Part shown: positions 12,101 to 23,097 of the stretch, one piece after another | Layout: every line of letters starts with the position of its first letter | Numbering within the stretch: position 1 is the first letter of the stretch | Source: Mantamonas sphyraenae | Lineage: Eukaryota; CRuMs; Mantamonadidae | DNA length: 64,000 bases | Direction of reading: 5' to 3' | Assembly: GCA_026936335.1 (NCBI GenBank) | Contig: JAPMXV010000022.1 | Span: 169,290 to 233,289, forward strand | Position numbers and translations under genes: made by a program | The notes under the pieces: model-generated | The model's input: the letters and a program-made list of their open reading frames with translations, nothing else | Told to the model about the DNA's origin: nothing | Databases searched by the model: none

Positions 12101-13067
12101 CGCAACACTGCTTGTGTCATCTGTTGGGATTGCCATCGCGTGGTAGCACGCCCCAGTTGGATGCAGGGGTGTCGCGGTGCAACGATCCGGCGCTGTGGCA
12201 GCTGTATCTGCTGTTGGGCAGCCTCGTGGAGCGAAGGCGAGGCGCAGCAGACACACGACGACGCATGTTCCAGCAGGCCATGAGTGCAATGACGGTGTGG
12301 CCATTGGAAGAGGGCCTGTGGGTGCGTGAGGCCATGCGTGCAGTTTGGCGCGAGTATGTGGAGGCAGACGAGGACACAGAGCGTGCGTTGAATGCCTGCA
12401 TGACCCAAATGGGCCTGTGTAGCAACCAAAGCGCACGATCGCACGCATACCTGTGTGTGACGCGTGCACAAATGCAGGCAGAGGCTGCGTCGGTGCTAAT
12501 CATGGCCAATGCAGAGCGGGCGTGGGAGAGGCATGTGTTGTACCGCAACTGGGCTGTGCATCGCGAGTGGAGCGATGAGGTGCAGGCGGAATTGATGAGT
12601 CTGCACGTTCACAGGGTACTCCAACACAGGCAGCATCGTCTCATGCTCGATGCTCTTCAACACAACATCCACAACGTGCCTCTGGCCTTGGCGTGCGTCG
12701 AGCGCGAACTGCAGCAGGGTCAACCCCTTGCCGCTCGTCAAATGCTGTTTGTGGCGTTGCGCAACAATCCGCACACGGTGGAGCTGTGGTCGAGGTGGGT
12801 GTGACGTAGAGAGCGGGGAAGGGGGTGGGGTGGCACGCTGTGCATGTGTGTGGTGGTCGTGTGTGTGTGTTGTTGTGTGTGTGTGTGTGTGTGCCTGGAT
12901 GGCTGACACCAGATGTGCGTTCTTGTTGTGTGTTTCTGTGCAGTGCGTTGGATGCTGTGCATGAGGACCCTGAGCAGGTGAGGGTGTTGAAAGAAGCAGC
13001 CACTCGCGTGTTGCCTGAATTGGAGTGGGACGACGATGACGTGCGGGAGGTTGATGTGCATGCGTGA
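7399..13067 (+). CDS. ZFC3H1-like zinc finger and HAT/TPR protein
   Basis: Three exons: 7399-9190, 9317-12794, 12944-13067. Intron 1 (gtaaga...aacag, 126 nt) removes two in-frame TGAs, and both sides are in phase. Intron 2 starts gtgggt and ends tgtgcag. The product is about 1,800 residues. Order: a basic N-terminus; long low-complexity coiled-coil regions with Gln and Glu/Arg runs; a zinc finger in exon 2, LCPYELAGVCNDRACGYQH (C-x8-C-x4-C-x3-H), typical of ZFC3H1/Red1; then HAT/TPR-like helical repeats such as EEPYNVALWLEYAAQYV and NPENESLWLVYLQMV. In animals and fission yeast this family links the exosome helicase MTR4 to nuclear poly(A) RNA decay. ATG 7399 follows two GTG codons. The 3' end converges on WBP11 (50 bp). 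Confidence 0.8.
12859..12893 (+). repeat. (GT)n tract inside an intron
   Basis: A GT-rich microsatellite lies within the last intron of the ZFC3H1-like gene (12795-12943). It makes up part of the intron body between donor gtgggt and acceptor tgtgcag. Confidence 0.9.
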
Positions 13068-13117
13068 GTAAGAGGAGTGAGTGAGTGAGTGCTGTGACGG
13101 AGTGTGTGTGAGAAGGA

Positions 13118-14885
13118 TCAAAGACCTGCATTGAATTCTGCAAGTGCTGCATCCAGGTCCACCTCTCCCTCGTCCCCTGTCTTGCTGCGCTTGCTGTCGT
13201 GCTCATCCGTGCTCGAGGTGGTGGTGGTGGACGATGCAGTGGCCTTGCGTTTCCTCAATGAAGCGGGAACCATTGCAGCCATGGATGCAGGCAGCTTGAC
13301 ACGTCCTTTCTCCTTGGGAGGTGGTCGTTGTTGAACTTGAGCCTGAGCCTGAGTCTGTGGGACCTGCATCTGTTCCAGTGTTTTCTGTGGCACCACTGCC
13401 TGCTCTTGATCTTGAACCTGTTCCCTCCTTGCTTGCTCTGCTTTGACGCTGTTGTACACTTCCAACATGGGGTCCTGCTGGTTGTTGTCGTGCTTGCCCG
13501 CATATTGTCTGCGAAGCCGCTCTTGCATCCTCTGTTTCGCCACCATGGCCTGTTGCTGCTTCTGCTGTTGTTGCATGCGCATCTGCATAGCGTACTGCTG
13601 GTGCTGCATTTGTTGTTGTGCCTGTTGCTGTTGCCTCATCATCATCATTTGCTGTTGCTGTGGCGTTGGCATCATCATCTGCATCTGCATCTGCTGTGCC
13701 GTCTGTGGCTGTGGTGCCTGTGGGTGTACCTGTGGCTGTGATCGCGTGGGTGGCTTCCCGTTCCCCTGCAACATTTTCAACCGCGCCAACACGTCCTCGT
13801 CAAGCTCCTCATCCTCGTCCTCGGCCCCAGAGTTGTGTTTCCGTGTGCTTTGCTGCTCAGCCTTCTGCTGTCCTTCGTCTTGCTCATCCATATCCATGTC
13901 AAACTCGAATTCGAGGTCGTCCGCCGTGTCCTCCTCCTCCCCTGCCTCGACCTGTTTGGGCACAAAGAACAACACTGCCTCATGAGGCGGCTCCCCCTCT
14001 GGCAGAGGCGGTGCCTCACCAGCCTGTCTGCAGAAAGGCGGTGCTGCACTGGGCATCACCACAGGCTTTACCTCCTCGGCAACCGCCTGCTTCGCCCTCC
14101 GCTGTTTCTCCACAGGAGGCTTATTCTGTGTCGTCGTACCCATTGCTTCGTCACTCTTCTGCTGTCGACTCTCTGCTTCTGCAGCCATTTGTGACTTGAG
14201 AATGAGCCGTTGGCCAGGGGGCGGGGCGCCCAGTGGGTTGAACAGTGGGTGGAAGAAGATCGAGTCTTCCGGTTCGTAATCCAGATCCTCACGCGTCTGG
14301 ACCTTGGTCATATGTGCTCTGGTGTGTGTGTGGGCGTTGTGTGTATGCCCGGTGATTTGGGTGTCAGTGCACCTGCTCAGCTGGGTGGGGTTGAACGCAC
14401 AACTCACTTGCTGGTGCTTCCCTGTGGCTGCGAGCTGTCCTCCTCCTCCTCGTCCTGTGTGTGTGTGTGTGAATGACCACGCAACCAACAATGACTCCGT
14501 GCATGCAACCGTTGCGCACTCACCATGCCCAGTTCCTTCCGCTTGGCCTCCACTTTGGGCAGCATCTCTTCCAACTCCCTCAGCTTGCTCTGTGTCACCT
14601 TGTCACCCGGGTTGCGCTTGACTGGCTCACACAAGAGTCACGTGGGTGCGTGTATGTGTTAGCACCCCCTTCCCCCTTTGCTTTGCTCCCATGCATGCGG
14701 TTAGCGGCCGTATGCACACAAAACAACAATCACTCACCGAGGGTCTTTAGGTGAGCGATCTCCGCTCGCATCTCCTTCGGATTCCGCCTTGCCAAGGCAA
14801 GCTCCCGCTGTCTCTTCCTATCTTCTGCATTCTTCTTAGCCTGCTTCTTCTTCTGCTGGCGATGATACGCCTGCACGCTGCTCAT
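13118..14885 (-). CDS. WBP11-like spliceosome-associated protein
   Basis: Four exons in minus order: 14885-14738, 14621-14524, 14454-14408 (47 nt) and 14318-13118, with phases 1, 0 and 2 matching. The 47-nt exon encodes DEEEEDSSQPQGSTS and restores phase between exons 2 and 4. The N-terminus (a K/R-rich helix, then RNPKEMRAEIAHLK) follows the WBP11 N-terminal domain. A Met/Gln-rich centre follows, and the C-terminus contains MVPASLRKRK and ends LAEFNAGL, like the family's conserved end. WBP11 is a nuclear splicing factor that binds PQBP1. The product is about 498 residues. Three acceptors are AC-rich rather than pyrimidine-rich. The start codon is only 25 bp from that of the divergent TPR gene. 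Confidence 0.8.
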
Positions 14886-14910
14886 GCCCACCCAACACGA
14901 TTTGCCTTGG

Positions 14911-14950
14911 ATGAGCCAGCGAACGTACACCTCGCCTTTCGACCAACCCA

Positions 14951-14994
<44 letters not shown>

Positions 14995-16131
14995 TACTAC
15001 GAATGGCTGTACACAGCAGCAGCGGTGTTGGGTGTGGGCGCTCTGGGTTACGTGTGGTGGAGTGCCAGCAGTGGTGCGGAGGAGGAGGACAGTGAAGAGG
15101 AGGATGAGGACGACGGCAGCAGCAGCGTCAAGTCGAGGCTGAGTGGTCGTGCCAACAGCGATGCGGGAAGCGGTGGTGGTGGTGGTAAGGCCAAGAAGGG
15201 GAAGAGTAAGGATAAGAACAAGATCAAGGGCAAGGAACGCAAAGGAGACGCAGCCAAGGCGCGGGAAGAAGGGACGGTGGATTTGAGCCGGGACATGAAG
15301 GGACTCATGCAGCAGTTCCGCAAGCTGCGACAGACGCACAAACAACGATTGGTGCGGCGGGTGGTGGCTGAGGCGGAGAAAAGGACACCGGAGGATGGGT
15401 TGGACAAGTTGGATAGGTTGGCCATGATGGCAGACGAGCAGTGGCGGTATCCAAACACCAAGGCGCAGTCCATGACCACGGCGGAGGACGGGGTGGCTGT
15501 GTGGGAGACTCTGAGCGAAGAGGAACAGGGCACAGAAAGAGCCAACTACGCATACTACCTGTGTATCAAGGTGCAAGGCGTCCATTATCTCCACAAGGGG
15601 CTGCACGCGCGTTCCATCCAGAAGCAGCGGCAGGTTGCGGAAAATGCTCGGGATCCGTTCCTGGCCGCTTCCGCCTACGTCAATTGGGCCCACCGATTGG
15701 ACTATGCCAAGGACGAACGTGTACAGTTGCTGGAAAAGGCAGCCGAGCTATGTCCCAACAACGGCCAGGTGTTGTGCCAGCTGGCCGCAGGGTACAGCCG
15801 TGCCAATCGCCACGCTGCCGCCGTCCGCACGTACCGTCGTGCCATCGAGGTTGATCCCGAGTTCTCGTCCGCCTACGAGTTCTTGGCCACCACACTGGCC
15901 ATGAAACCAGAAGAGAATGACATGGAGGAGGTGAAGGATCTGCTGCGGCAGGCGGTGTCCAAGAACCACCACACACCTTCACCCTACTTCAACCTGGCTC
16001 GTTTGCTCATGGGCAACGAGGAGGACCACGAAGAGGCACGCGAGTTGTTGGAGATTGTTCTTGCTGACGAGTCATGGGCAGATTCACACCCCACTGCACA
16101 GCAGATGATCGACTCGCTGGATTCGTTTTGA
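14911..16131 (+). CDS. TPR protein with N-terminal membrane anchor, function unknown
   Basis: Single exon. I prefer ATG 14911 (MSQRTYTSPF) over ATG 14884, which overlaps the start of the divergent WBP11 gene. The ~406-residue product has a Ser run, then one hydrophobic segment (YEWLYTAAAVLGVGALGYVW, about residues 30-52). An acidic stretch and a Lys/Gly-rich basic stretch follow. The C-terminal half is tetratricopeptide repeats (AYVNWAHRLDYAKDERVQLL; VLCQLAAGYSRANRHAAAVR; AYEFLATTLAM). It resembles a tail-out membrane-anchored TPR adaptor, for example on the mitochondrial outer membrane or ER, but no family was recognised. Confidence 0.75.
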
Positions 16132-16301
16132 TCTCACGATCTCATCGTTTCCTTCACCTGCATTGCCACACAAGAACAACAAACACACACCACAGTCTCA
16201 CTCTCACTCTATCCTCAATCTTTCGCTGGCTGAGTGCCTTTTCCCATCCAGGAGTGCACCAGTCTTTTTTTGCCTGCCTCGCACCGTCCCCACACACCTT
16301 C

Positions 16302-18786
16302 TCACCACCCATCCAACCATCCACGCTCCCCAGGCTCCTCCGCCTGCAGTGCCCTCACCACCTGCTCCACCACCACCTCCTCCACATCGCACACTCCTGC
16401 GTCACGTGCCATCCTTGCCAGATCCCTCACCACAGCCCCCGTGCTCCACAGATCCGCCTGCTGCAACCCTGTCTTGTCCAGCACCATCCCGTTCTCTCCA
16501 AACACTTCCGGTGCCGTGTACTCCTCCGTCATCCGCAGCGACACACCCGCATCCTGCAATTCCACCCCAATGTTCTCCAGGTCCACCAGCCGTACTCCTC
16601 CTTCAAACCACACCATGTTCCCCGGTTTGATGTCCATGTGCCACTTTCCAGCTCCATGCAGTGCATCCACACACATCTTCACCTCCTCCATCACCCTGTG
16701 CAGCGTCACCCCTTCAGGCAGTCCATTCTCCAACACGTGACACAACGGCAGTGCCACAGCACCCACAGCCCTTCCACTCTTCACAACCACAGGGCACAGA
16801 CCCCACCGCTCCTTGCTCTCCATCAGTTCCTCGTTGGCCACAAACTCCGCGCTCTCTTTCATCATCACTTTCCAGAAAACCGGCCGTTCCTCAAATCTGC
16901 CTTGCCCTCGCGACAGCCCCAAGTCGCCATACAGCAACAGCGGGCCCGTCTCCACCCCCGCTTGACCCAGAACACGCGCACCTTCCCTCGACATCTCGTT
17001 GTATACAGCCGACATCTCCTCACTCCACCCGCTGTCCTGGCTGTCACCTCCACCCGAGCTTCCCTGGCTTCCCATGCTGCCTCCGCCCCCGCTCCCTCTC
17101 TTTGGTGGTGGTGGCAACAGTGAGCGGTCCTGAACGGTGTAAACACCTGACCGCGGGATCGTCCGACGCCCAGAGCCCACCAGCGAGCGTAGAGCTCGCA
17201 CACACTGTCTCCTCCTCTTGGTCTTGCTCTCCAGTGTCTCCAAAACGCCGTTCATGTGCTGGAAGAGCACCTCCTCGACCAGAAGCAACGCGCGTGCGTC
17301 TCGCGAGTCCTTGCTCACGTCCACTGCGTTTGTCATCCACAACGACTCTGCTCCTTGGCCGGGCTTGCCCAGTGTGTACCACATCACACCCACCACGACC
17401 TGGGGTCCCGAGAAACACCGCAGCAGCAATGGGATCTTTGGTGGCTCCTTCTCCTCATCCGTCCACTCAAGCATCGCCTGCACATACAGGATGCTTGTAA
17501 TCCCTTCCGCAAGCACCAAATCCATATGTTGATCACCACCGTGCTTCTTCTTGCCCTCCATCAACGCCACGGGGATGTTCACTCCATGGACATCCACGCC
17601 CGTTTCCTGGGCAGGCTTCGTTCCCTTGAACTCATACGTGGTCATCTCCCAGTCGCCATGCTTGCACCATATGCCTCCGCCACATCTCAGGTAGCTCTTC
17701 ATCCTGCAACAGTCAGACAGTGGGCGTCAGCATCGGCACAATCAACATTCCCTCAACTCTACCTGTACACTCCCCCACACCCCACCCCCTCCGCACCACT
17801 CACGTTGATGTTGTGGCCTGCGGAATGTACACACGTGCCACTTGGCCCGTGAGACAGTGAAACTCGCGCAGTGCTGTACACTCGTCCTGCTCGCGCACCG
17901 TTGGCATGCGAGTGTTCAGACTGAACACGGCATTGCTGGGGTTGACCTCAAGTGTTTCCAGTGCTTCAAGTGTTTTAAGTGCTTCCACTGCGTACTGCTC
18001 CTTCCCGATCATCCGCAAGTACAGCGTGCGCGTGTACGAGAGAGCAGAGAAACAGTACTGTTCTTGTTCACCGCCATCGTCGTCGCTGCTGCTGCTGCTG
18101 CCGCTGCCGTCCACACTTCCCTTGCCCTTGTCCACGTCGATCAGCATCTGCAACATCGATTCAACAGAGACATCGATGAGTGTGTCACCCTCCTCGATCC
18201 TGCCCTCCAACACCAGCTCGGCTGTTGTCTTCCAATCCTCCACAATGCGTTCAAAAGTGCCCTTCTTGTCCTTGGTAGGCATGTGGCGCAGACACAGCAG
18301 CTCCACCAGCTCTTTGCCAGTGACTGCCAGCCAAGGAGCATTGTGTCAGCCCCAATCCATGTTCCCCTCTCTCCAGTGTACACTTACCATCGTGTGCATC
18401 CCCTTCCTCGTTGTCTCCGTCCTGCGGTGGCGCTGTGGAAGAGCGCGCGCGTTTTGTGTGAGTCATCAGGAACGAATGTCAAGGACAATTCCTGATTACT
18501 CACATCTCCCGCCCCATCACTCACAGTACTGTTCCACGGCTTCGAACCACAACGATTCCGCTCCATCTGCGTACTCGATTGCAGCATAGGCCGCTACCTT
18601 CTCTGCCATGGCCTTGTGGAAGCTGTCCGAGTTTGCTTTCTCATCGTCCGACAATGTCGACAATGCTGCAAAGAACAATCCGCAGTCGGCTTCCGACAGC
18701 CTGCCCAGCACCCTCAGGGAATCATAGGATGACTGTGCTTCCATCAGCTCCTTGTAGACCAGGAATGCTTTGTCGTTGGTGGACAT
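16302..18786 (-). CDS. Protein kinase-like multi-copy protein, copy 2
   Basis: Four exons in minus order: 18786-18525, 18432-18388 (45 nt), 18323-17804 and 17703-16302. All have GT-AG borders and matching phases (1, 1, 2), giving about 742 residues. The N-terminal part is helical (MSTNDKAFLVYKELMEAQSS; ADCGLFFAALSTLSDDEKAN). An acidic linker follows, then a region with GTFERIVEDWKTTAELVLEG, a short Ser run with DDD, and a C-terminal kinase-like domain with HMDIKPGNM, DLE and APEVF. HRD Arg and DFG Phe/Gly are replaced. There is no signal peptide and no membrane segment. The gene is intact and very close in sequence to copy 3, so the duplication is recent. Function is not known; signalling or effector-like kinase is an inference from fold only. 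Confidence 0.8.
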
Positions 18787-19471
18787 GATGGGTAACCTGG
18801 ATTTTGTGGTTGCGAGGGGGCATCCTCGCAGTCTACGACATCCAGTTGCTTGTCCACATGCATCCACACATGGTTCTCCTTCTCTGTGTCCCCATCCCAC
18901 CACCATTGTCCCTCCATCCTCTGCATCTCTCCAGGCGCGGCTGCCTTCTTCCTTCCCGACAACGCCGTTCCCCTTTCCCTCTCCCCAAACACCTATTGGA
19001 CCCATCCATCGTCCACATCCAACCCCATCATTGCCCATGTGCCATCCACGAGTCAGCCACCTCACCAACCATCCCGTCTCTGTTCGCCCACCACCCTCCA
19101 CAGCTCGTGTTGCTACAAAGCCAGCACAGCACACTGCCCTACGACCATCCCACCCTCCATGAACAACCACAACCACAATCCCACTCCCACCCCCCATCCC
19201 CACCCCTTCCCTCTCCACACCGCACTTCAAAACTCACATCCCAAACTGCTGTGGACATCCGGTGTGCAAAACGCTGGTCTTTTGGTTTGTTTGCTCCCGT
19301 GTGCGGCCTCACCCACATCCACACCCACACTCACACCCACCCTGCATCCAATGCAGCACACATGTGCACACATTGACCACACGCCTCTACGCACCGGCAC
19401 TGCGACGCGGTTGACCAGCGCCCTGCTTGACGCAGGCCTCAACCCCACACTGCCGTCGTGCTACCCTCAGC
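18787..19471. promoter_or_regulatory. Duplicated 5' flank of kinase-like copy 2
   Basis: A 685-bp stretch with no convincing gene. It is C- and A-rich on the + strand with many CCAYCC and CACACCCAC motifs, including a (CACACC)-like run around 19310-19345. The same stretch lies upstream of copy 3 at 22398-23097 with a few substitutions and small indels, so it probably carries the promoter. The open frames crossing it are low-complexity Pro/Ser/Thr/His and are not conserved between the two copies. Confidence 0.6.
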
Positions 19472-19600
19472 TTAGTCAGAAGAGGAAGAGGAAGAGGAAG
19501 ATGTCGCAGATGTGGTCGTCTCCCTTGCACCTGCACCAGACCCTTCCTCATCCATCTCGTCGTCACTGTCGCTGTCGTCTCCACGACTTGCCTCCAGCCG
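19472..19600 (-). pseudogene. 3' fragment of the CHRAC-like histone-fold gene
   Basis: This carries the last ~43 codons (acidic DSDSDDEMDEE-like tail, Ser-rich end and TAA stop) of the gene that is intact at 23098-23818. The histone fold itself is missing. The fragment ends abruptly at about 19600, where it joins Elongin A 3' sequence. It is a by-product of the segmental duplication and has no start. Confidence 0.8.
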
Positions 19601-19607
19601 CCGTCAC

Positions 19608-19761
19608 GGATCCCGAACTGCACTGGGCACAGCGACGAGCAAAGAAATTGGGAGGGGGGAGGGGTCACGTGTACAGCAGTAGCAGCAGCAGCAGCAGTAG
19701 CAGCAGCAGGTTCAAGAGCGAAGGGATGCGAGCTCTGGAACGCAGCCTGCGCAAGCGGTAG
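19608..19761 (+). pseudogene. 3' fragment of the Elongin A-like gene
   Basis: This matches the last ~50 codons of the intact Elongin A-like gene at 1752-2381, from DPE through AQRRAKKLGGGRG, a Ser run and SEGMRALERSLRKR to the TAG stop. The Ser run is longer (11 versus 8). The upstream Elongin A sequence is absent; about eight bases of unassigned sequence separate it from the CHRAC fragment. Downstream, 19762-19892 also matches the intergenic sequence 1620-1751. Confidence 0.8.
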
Positions 19762-19892
19762 AATTCTGGAGGTGTGCTGTGCGACCTCCCATGCACAACG
19801 CCACCAACAGACCGAACCTCACCAATAAATGGCATCGGGCAACATCGAATTCCAATCCACATGCCTACCTCGCTTCTTCCCCCGCTCACCTC

Positions 19893-21675
19893 TCACCACC
19901 CATCCAACCATCCACGCTCCCCAGGCTCCTCCGCCTGCAGTGCCCTCACCACCCGCTCCACCACCACCTCCTCCACATCGCACACTCCTGCGTCACGTGC
20001 CATCCTTGCCAGATCCCTCACCACAGCCCCCGTGCTCCACAGATCCGCCTGCTGCAACCCTGTCTTGTCCAGCACCATCCCGTTCTCTCCAAACACTTCC
20101 GGTGCCGTGTACTCCTCCGTCATCCGCAGCGACACACCCGCATCCTGCAATTCCACCCCAATGTTCTCCAGGTCCACCAGCCGTACTCCTCCTTCAAACC
20201 ACACCATGTTCCCCGGTTTGATGTCCATGTGCCACTTTCCAGCTCCATGCAGTGCATCCACACACATCTTCACCTCCTCCATCACCCTGTGCAGCGTCAC
20301 CCCTTCAGGCAGTCCATTCTCCAACACGTGACACAACGGCAGTGCCACAGCACCCACAGCCCTTCCACTCTTCACAACCACAGGGCACAGACCCCACCGC
20401 TCCTTGCTCTCCATCAGTTTCTCGTTGGCCACAAATTCCGCGCTCTCTTTCATCATCACTTTCCAGAAAACCGGCCGTTCCTCAAATCTGCCTTGCCCTC
20501 GCGACAGCCCCAAGTCGCCATACAGCAACAGCGGGCCCGTCTCCACCCCCGCTTGACCCAGAACACGCGCACCTTCCCTCGACATCTCGTTGTATACAGC
20601 CGACATCTCCTCACTCCACCCGCTGTCCTGGCTGTCACCTCCACCCGAGCTTCCCTGGCTTCCCATGCTGCCTCCGCCCCCGCTCCCTCTCTTTGGTGGT
20701 GGTGGCAACAGTGAGCGGTCCTGAACGGTGTAAACACCTGACCGCGGGATCGTCCGACGCCCAGAGCCCACCAGCGAGCGTAGAGCTCGCACACACTGTC
20801 TCCTCCTCTTGGTCTTGCTCTCCAGTGTCTCCAAAACGTCGTTCATGTGCTGGAAGAGCACCTCCTCGACCAGAAGCAACGCGCGTGCGTCTCGCGAGTC
20901 CTTGCTCACGTCCACTGCGTTTGTCATCCACAACGACTCTGCTCCTTGGCCGGGCTTGCCCAGTGTGTACCACATCACACCCACCACGACCTGGGGTCCC
21001 GAGAAACACCGCAGCAGCAATGGGATCTTTGGTGGCTCCTTCTCCTCATCCGTCCACTCAAGCATCGCCTGCACATACAGGATGCTTGTAATCCCTTCCG
21101 CAAGCACCAACTCCATATGTTGATCACCACCGTGCTTCTTCTTGCCCTCCATCAACGCCACGGGGATGTTCACTCCATGGACATCCACGCCCGTTTCCAT
21201 GTCCGGCTTGGTACCCTTGAACTCATACCTGGTGTCCTCCCCGTCGCCATGCTTGCACCATATGCCTCCGCCACATCTCAGGTAGCTCTGCATCCTGTAA
21301 CACCACTCGGACAGTGGGCGTCAGCATCGGCACAATCAACGTTCCCCACCACTCTACCTCTCCACCCCCCTCCGCACCACTCACGTTGATGTTGTGGCCT
21401 TTCGATTGTACACTCGTGCCACTTGGCCCGTGAGGCTGTGAAACTCGCACTGTGCTGTACACTCGTCCTGCTCGCGCACCGTTGGCATGCGAGTGTTCAG
21501 ACTGAACACGGCATTGCTGGGGTTGACCTCAAGTGTTTCCAGTGCTTCAAGTGTTTTAAGTGCTTCCACTGCGTACTGCTCATCACCGATCATCCGCAAG
21601 TACACTGTGCGCAAGTACGAGAGAGCAGAGACCTCGTACTGCGGCTGTTGCTCACCGTGTTCACCGCCATCGTCA

Positions 21676-21713
<38 letters not shown>

Positions 21714-22397
21714 GCTGCCGTCCACACTTCCCTTGCCCTTGTCCACGTCGATCAGCATCTGCAACATCGATTCAACAGAGACATCGATGAGTGTGTCACC
21801 CTCCTCGATCCTGCCCTCCAACACCAGCTCGGCTGTTGTCTTCCAATTCTCCACAATGCTTTCAAAAGTGCCCTTCTTGTCCTTGGTAGGCATGTGGCGC
21901 AGACACAGCAGCTCCACCAGCTCTTTGCCAGTGACTGCCAGCCAAGGAGCATTGTGTCAGCCCCAATCCATGTTCCCCTCTCTCCAGTGTACACTTACCA
22001 TCGTGTGCATCCCCTTCCTCGTTGTCTCCGTCCTGCGGTGGCGCTGTGGAAGAGCGCGCGCGTTTTGTGTGAGTCATCAGGAACGAATGTCAAGGACAAT
22101 TCCTGATTACTCACATCTCCCGGCCCATCACTCACAGTACTGTTCCACGGCTTCGAACCACAACGATTCCGCTCCATCTGCGTACAGGCTTGCAGCACAG
22201 GCCGCCACCTTCTCTGCCATGGCCTTGTGGAAGCTGTCCGAGTTTGCTTTCTCTTCGTCCGACAATGTCGACCATGCTGCATGGAACAATCCGCAGTCGG
22301 CTTCCGACAGCCTTCCCAGCACCTTTACGGAATCAACAAGTGTCTTTGCTTCCATCAGCTCCTTGTATACCAGGACTGCTTTGTCGTTGGTGGACAT
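19893..22397 (-). CDS. Protein kinase-like multi-copy protein, copy 3
   Basis: Four exons in minus order: 22397-22136, 22043-21999, 21934-21385 and 21294-19893, with the same phases as copy 2; about 752 residues. Domain plan and motifs match copy 2. Differences include a longer Ser run before the DDD linker, encoded by repeated AGC/GCT at 21676-21715, and scattered substitutions in exon 1 (AKTLVDSVKV versus AQSSYDSLRV). The catalytic-loop HMDIKPGNM and DLE are unchanged. The first exon has changed more than the kinase domain, hinting at relaxed or diversifying change at the N-terminus. Orientation is the same as copy 2, so they form a direct tandem pair. Confidence 0.8.
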
Positions 22398-23097
22398 GAT
22401 CGGCAAGCCGGATTGATGTGGTTGCGAGGGGGCATCCTCGCAGTCTACGACATCCAGTTGCTTGTCCACATGCATCCACACATGGTTCTCCTTCTCTGTG
22501 TCCCCATCCCACCACCATTGTCCCTCCATCCTCTGCATCTCTCCAGGCGCGGCTGCCTTCTTCTTCCCCGCCAAAGCCTCTCCCCTTTCCCTCTCCCCAA
22601 ACACCTATTGGACCCAACCATCGTCCACATCCAACCCCACCATTGCCCATGTGCCACCCACGAGTCAGCCACCTCCCCAGCCATCCCGTCTCTGTTCGCC
22701 CACCACCCTCCACAGCTCGTGTTGCAACAAAGCCAGCACAGCACACTGCCCTACGACCATCCCACCCTCCATGAACAACCACAACCACAATCCCACTCCC
22801 ACCCCCCGTCCCTACCCCTTCCCTCTCCCTTCCCTCTCCACACCGCACATCAAAACTCACATCCCAAACTGCTGTGGACATCCGGTGTGCAAAACGCTGG
22901 TCTTTTGGTTTGTTTGCTTGCTCCGTGTGCGGCCTCACCCACATCCACACCCACACTCACACCCACCCTGCATCCAATGCAGCACACATGTGCACACATT
23001 GACCACACGCCTCTACGCACCGGCACTGCGATGCGGTTGACCAGCGCCCTGCTTGACGCAGGCCTCAACCCCACTCTGCCGTCGTGCTACCCTCAGC
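22398..23097. promoter_or_regulatory. 5' flank of kinase-like copy 3
   Basis: A 700-bp non-coding stretch between the start of kinase-like copy 3 and the stop of the CHRAC-like gene, both on the minus strand. It is C-rich with CCAYCC and CACACCCAC repeats and nearly the same as 18787-19471. It is one of the longest intergenic stretches in the window, so it may hold a more elaborate promoter than the ~100-bp spacers elsewhere. Confidence 0.6.

Larger units (their letters stand above)
16293..19600. repeat. Segmental duplication, copy 2 (kinase-like gene plus 5' flank plus CHRAC 3' end)
   Basis: This stretch is nearly identical to 19893-23220: the kinase-like gene, its ~0.7 kb upstream flank, and the 3' end of the CHRAC-like gene. 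The left edge is just past the kinase stop codon (common CTTCTCACCACCCATCC), after which the sequence becomes unique next to the TPR gene. The right edge falls inside the CHRAC-like coding sequence at about 19600. The partner unit is in direct orientation, and the copy at 1-1910 is inverted relative to both. Confidence 0.85.

Noticed and set aside
16302-17702. Firm Crinkler (CRN) effector label for the kinase-like genes
   Set aside because: Only the general idea of a C-terminal kinase-like domain fits; no LxLFLAK-type or other CRN header is visible.
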